Shown here: positions 6,989 through 8,657 of the stretch, one piece after another | How the letters are laid out: every line of letters starts with the position of its first letter | Numbering within the stretch: position 1 is the first letter of the stretch | DNA from: Alphaproteobacteria bacterium | GTDB lineage: Bacteria; Pseudomonadota; Alphaproteobacteria; Geminicoccales; Geminicoccaceae | Length of the DNA stretch: 8,657 bases | Direction of reading: 5' to 3' | NCBI GenBank assembly: GCA_026984595.1 | Contig: JALSRW010000496.1 | Coordinates: forward strand, 1 to 8,657 | Notes under the pieces: model-generated | The model's input: the letters and a program-made list of their open reading frames with translations, nothing else | Database searches by the model: none | Told to the model about the DNA's origin: nothing | Program-made: the position numbers and the translations under genes

Positions 6989-7073
6989 CTTCGCACCTCG
7001 CGTATCCGTTACCATCGGGTTAACGCAAGCACGGTCGGGGAGGATTCGGGGCGGGAAAAGCCGCAACTCCATA

Positions 7074-7102
7074 TTGACGTATGCATATCGGAATAATATC
7101 CT
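7074..7102 (+). promoter_or_regulatory. Strong-looking sigma70 promoter in an AT-rich island
   Basis: TTGACG (7074-7079) and TATCCT (7097-7102) are exactly 17 bases apart, matching the sigma70 consensus at five and four positions. Transcription would begin around 7109, giving a leader of about 26 bases that contains AAGGA (7120-7124) before the ATG at 7135. The spacer holds the palindrome TATGCATA (7080-7087). The opposite strand offers TATTAT (7098-7093), a possible -10 for the leftward small membrane gene. The AT-rich run stands out sharply from the surrounding sequence. Confidence 0.6.
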
Positions 7103-7134
7103 AGTTTTCCCCGAACCATAAGGATGCTCGGCCC

Positions 7135-7488
7135 ATGAAGAACAGAATTGGCGAAGTTTTTAGGTATTTGCGCCTCATCTGGCAAACCTGGCCGCGCCGC
7201 TTCGTTCTCCGCGAGACCGGCGTCCCCGTCGAACTCCTCCATGTCGAGGAACAGGACGGCCGCCGCCGTTTTCTGGTGCAGCTTCCGAGCGGCCGGCGCG
7301 AGCTGGTCGAGGAGGAGGCGCTCGCCAGCCGCCTCGCCTATGCCACCGTCGCCATCGCCACCCTGGCCGCGGTGGCGCTCGCCGGGCTGGTGGCCGGGGC
7401 CAGCCTGCTGCCCGATCTGCAGGCCGCCATCCTCGGCCTCAAGGGTGCCTGCGAGGCGCTCAGCGTGGTGCCGTCGGCCGACGGCTGA
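7135..7488 (+). CDS. Small single-pass membrane protein, unknown function
   Basis: A 117-residue protein that I do not recognise. Residues 1-26 are basic and amphipathic (KNRIGEVFRYLRLIWQTWPRRF). Residues 30-62 form a charged, probably beta-rich segment (PVELLHVEEQDGRRRFLVQLPSGRRELVEEE). Residues 69-92 form one clear transmembrane helix (AYATVAIATLAAVALAGLVAGASL), followed by a 25-residue tail with one Cys. It has its own promoter and AAGGA ten bases before ATG 7135. The first dozen codons are AT-rich (AGA, ATT, GTT, TTT, AGG, TAT, TTG), unlike the rest of the gene; this may keep the translation start unstructured or mark a recruited 5' end. Its 3' end overlaps the convergent lacI-type gene by 29 bases. 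Real gene likely, function unknown. Confidence 0.65.
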   Translation: MKNRIGEVFRYLRLIWQTWPRRFVLRETGVPVELLHVEEQDGRRRFLVQLPSGRRELVEEEALASRLAYATVAIATLAAVALAGLVAGASLLPDLQAAILGLKGACEALSVVPSADG

Positions 7489-8536
7489 GGGAGGCCGCGG
7501 CGGGACCGTCGGCCGCCGGCATGGCCGCGGCCGGCGGCCCGTCGGATTCGCGGATCACCAGCTCCGGTTCCCAGACCTCCTGGAGATCGGCGGGATCGGC
7601 ACCGCCCACCAGCGCCAGCACCATGGCCGCGAGGCGGCGGCCGGCGGCACGGATCGGCATGCGGATGGTGGTGAGCGGCGGTTCGGCGATGCGCGCCAGC
7701 GGAATGTCGTTGTAGCCGATCACGGAAACCTCGCGGCCCACGCGATGGCCCAGCGCCCGCAGCGCCCGCATGGCACCGATCGCCGTCAGATCCTCGATGC
7801 ACAGAAGCGCGGTGGGAGGCCGACGCAACGCCATCAGCGCCCGTGCCGCCCGCGCTCCGGCCTCCTCGCCGATGCCGTCATGGCGCAGATGCTCCTCGCG
7901 CCAGGGAATGCCGGCACGGGCGAGGGCGCGACGATAGCCGGCCAGGCGCTCGCGCACGAAGTTGAAGCGCGGATCGGCGGCGATGAAGGCGATCTCGCGG
8001 TGGCCCAGCTCGATGAGGCGGCTGGTGGCGAGCTCGAGCGCCCGTTCGCCGTCGAGATCGAGGAAGGCGTGACGCCCCGCCTGACGGTCCCGTCCCAGGG
8101 TGGCGAAGGGAAAGCCGCGTGTGGCCAGGTACTCCACCCGGGGGTCCTCGGTGAAGGTGCGGTCGAGAATGAGACCGTCGACCCGCCGTCCCTCGACCAG
8201 CCGGCGGCAGACCTCGAAGGGGGCCTCGCCTTCGGGGACACAGGCCAGCACCAGATCGAAATTGGCGCCGTGCAGGGTCTCGCCGATGCCGGCCAGGAGA
8301 TCGGCGAAATAGGGATTGCCGTAATAGGCAGCGATGTTCTGCGGCACGAAACCGATGGTCTCGGTGCGGCCGGAAGTGAGGCGGCGGGCGGAGGCGTTGG
8401 GCGCGTAGCCCAGCTCGCGCGCCATCGACACCACCCGCTCGCGGGTGCGCGGACTGACGTCGGGATAGCCGTTGAGCGCCCGCGATACGGTCGTCATCGA
8501 CAGACCGAGCCGGCGCGAAAGCTCCTTGAGGTTCAT
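7460..8536 (-). CDS. LacI-family transcriptional repressor
   Basis: A 358-residue regulator. The N-terminal helix-turn-helix and hinge are textbook: NLKELSRRLGLSMTTVSRALNGY (2-24), then VSPRTRERVVSMARELGYAPNASARRL. The recognition helix begins with M14-T15-T16, so the operator is probably a CG-centred palindrome. From residue 61 (ETIGFVPQN) a periplasmic-binding-protein-like effector domain follows, with the usual blocks VDGLILDRT, LGRD, FLDLDGERALELATSRLIELGHREIAFI, TALLCIEDLTAIGAMRAL and VSVIGYNDIPLARIAEPPLTTIRMP. Such domains mostly bind sugars; the effector here is unknown. A low-complexity Ala/Pro tail of about 25 residues ends the protein. ATG 8536 is preferred over TTG 8560: GGTGG lies four bases upstream and the predicted transcription start is near 8558. 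The nearest same-strand candidate target is the gene cut by the right edge. Confidence 0.93.
   Translation of the reverse strand: MNLKELSRRLGLSMTTVSRALNGYPDVSPRTRERVVSMARELGYAPNASARRLTSGRTETIGFVPQNIAAYYGNPYFADLLAGIGETLHGANFDLVLACVPEGEAPFEVCRRLVEGRRVDGLILDRTFTEDPRVEYLATRGFPFATLGRDRQAGRHAFLDLDGERALELATSRLIELGHREIAFIAADPRFNFVRERLAGYRRALARAGIPWREEHLRHDGIGEEAGARAARALMALRRPPTALLCIEDLTAIGAMRALRALGHRVGREVSVIGYNDIPLARIAEPPLTTIRMPIRAAGRRLAAMVLALVGGADPADLQEVWEPELVIRESDGPPAAAMPAADGPAAASLSRRPTAPR
7470..7485. repeat. Perfect 16-bp palindrome at the convergent gene overlap
   Basis: GCCGTCGGCCGACGGC is a perfect palindrome lying inside the 29-base overlap of the small membrane gene and the repressor gene, ending directly before the former's stop codon. 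As RNA from either strand it forms a six-pair stem with a GGCC loop, suiting a bidirectional terminator, though without a T-run. A CG- or GC-centred palindrome could also be a protein-binding site, for instance for the LacI-family protein encoded here. Confidence 0.5.
7511..7539. repeat. Perfect 10-bp inverted repeat in the 3' part of the repressor gene
   Basis: GGCCGCCGGC (7511-7520), loop ATGGCCGCG, then GCCGGCGGCC (7530-7539). It lies in codons for the Ala/Pro-rich C-terminal tail of the repressor (PPAAAMPAADGPAAA) and 25 bases from the palindrome at 7470-7485. The stem is very GC-rich and could act as a transcription pause or terminator element for the rightward message; alternatively it is only a by-product of repetitive Ala/Pro codons. 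Confidence 0.45.
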
Positions 8537-8564
8537 CTCGCCACCGGGCCTTGCCTCCAACGGC

Positions 8565-8594
8565 TCGATAGCGCCCCGGCGCCGCCCCGGTCAA
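8565..8594 (-). promoter_or_regulatory. Candidate promoter of the LacI-family gene
   Basis: On the - strand TTGACC (8594-8589) and TATCGA (8570-8565) are 18 bases apart, 29 bases before the start codon at 8536. The spacer contains CCGGGGCG twice with an 11-base period (one helical turn). The spacing and the -35 are good, the -10 matches only in TAT. The same TTGACC -35 occurs in the candidate promoter at 867-894. Confidence 0.35.
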
Positions 8595-8624
8595 ACCTTC
8601 CGGGACGGCGCTGCGCGGCACCGA

Positions 8625-8657
8625 TCAGCGCAGCATCGTCAGGGCCAGGGTGTAGCC
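8625..8657 (-). CDS. Possible C-terminal end of a leftward gene (partial, 5' outside window)
   Basis: Reading in from the right edge on the - strand, codons give GYTLALTMLR and then TGA at 8627-8625. Ten codons are too few for identification; the hydrophobic character would suit the end of a membrane protein such as a transporter permease. It would lie 88 bases upstream of the repressor start and in the same direction, a common arrangement for a regulated transport operon. Weak evidence. Confidence 0.3.
   Translation of the reverse strand, partial: GYTLALTMLR

Noticed and set aside
4379..6996. Two very long - strand open frames (4379-6058 and 5272-6996) opposite choV and the methyltransferase
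   Set aside because: They mirror the codon pattern of intact + strand genes with complete catalytic motifs; their translations are Arg/Gly/His-rich without any domain. Antisense shadows of GC-rich coding sequence.
7080..7087. TATGCATA palindrome as a specific operator
   Set aside because: Symmetry stops after eight bases and such a site is expected by chance in an AT-rich patch; kept only as a note within the promoter.

Overview
The window is a very GC-rich stretch with densely packed genes, short spacers and overlapping start/stop codons. Codon choice, together with a Rhizobium-style choline ABC transporter, suggests an alphaproteobacterium; a Rhodospirillales-like lineage is my guess. No rRNA, tRNA, CRISPR array or insertion sequence is visible.

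Left part (1-2541). A homogentisate 1,2-dioxygenase-like cupin gene runs leftward off the window edge, with a plausible sigma70-type promoter in the divergent spacer. Facing away from it, on the + strand, is a Gfo/Idh/MocA-family oxidoreductase whose usual catalytic histidine is replaced by Asp. It is followed by the wreck of a short-chain dehydrogenase: recognisable N-terminal, middle and C-terminal blocks lie in three different frames, with a large internal deletion and the catalytic Tyr changed to Cys.

Centre (2651-6741). Four + strand genes form a clear operon: choX (periplasmic choline-binding protein), choW (permease), choV (ATPase), and a 347-residue zinc methyltransferase related to the C-terminal half of MetE. 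choW/choV and choV/methyltransferase overlap by 8 and 7 bases, so the methyltransferase is probably translated together with the choline importer. All six choline-contacting residues known from S. meliloti ChoX are present in one constant register. I infer that the cell imports choline or a close quaternary amine and passes a methyl group, directly or after partial catabolism, to a thiol such as homocysteine. The flanking oxidoreductase, the dead dehydrogenase and the dioxygenase-like protein may be, or may have been, other steps of the same catabolic module. This is an inference from context.

Right part (6749-8657). Two small unknown membrane-protein genes diverge from an AT-rich island that holds a good promoter (TTGACG-17-TATCCT). 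The leftward one converges on the methyltransferase gene across a hairpin. The rightward one overlaps by 29 bases, tail to tail, with a leftward LacI-family repressor gene; that overlap contains a perfect 16-base palindrome. The repressor has a candidate promoter of its own. Just beyond it lie the last codons of what may be another leftward gene, cut by the window edge.
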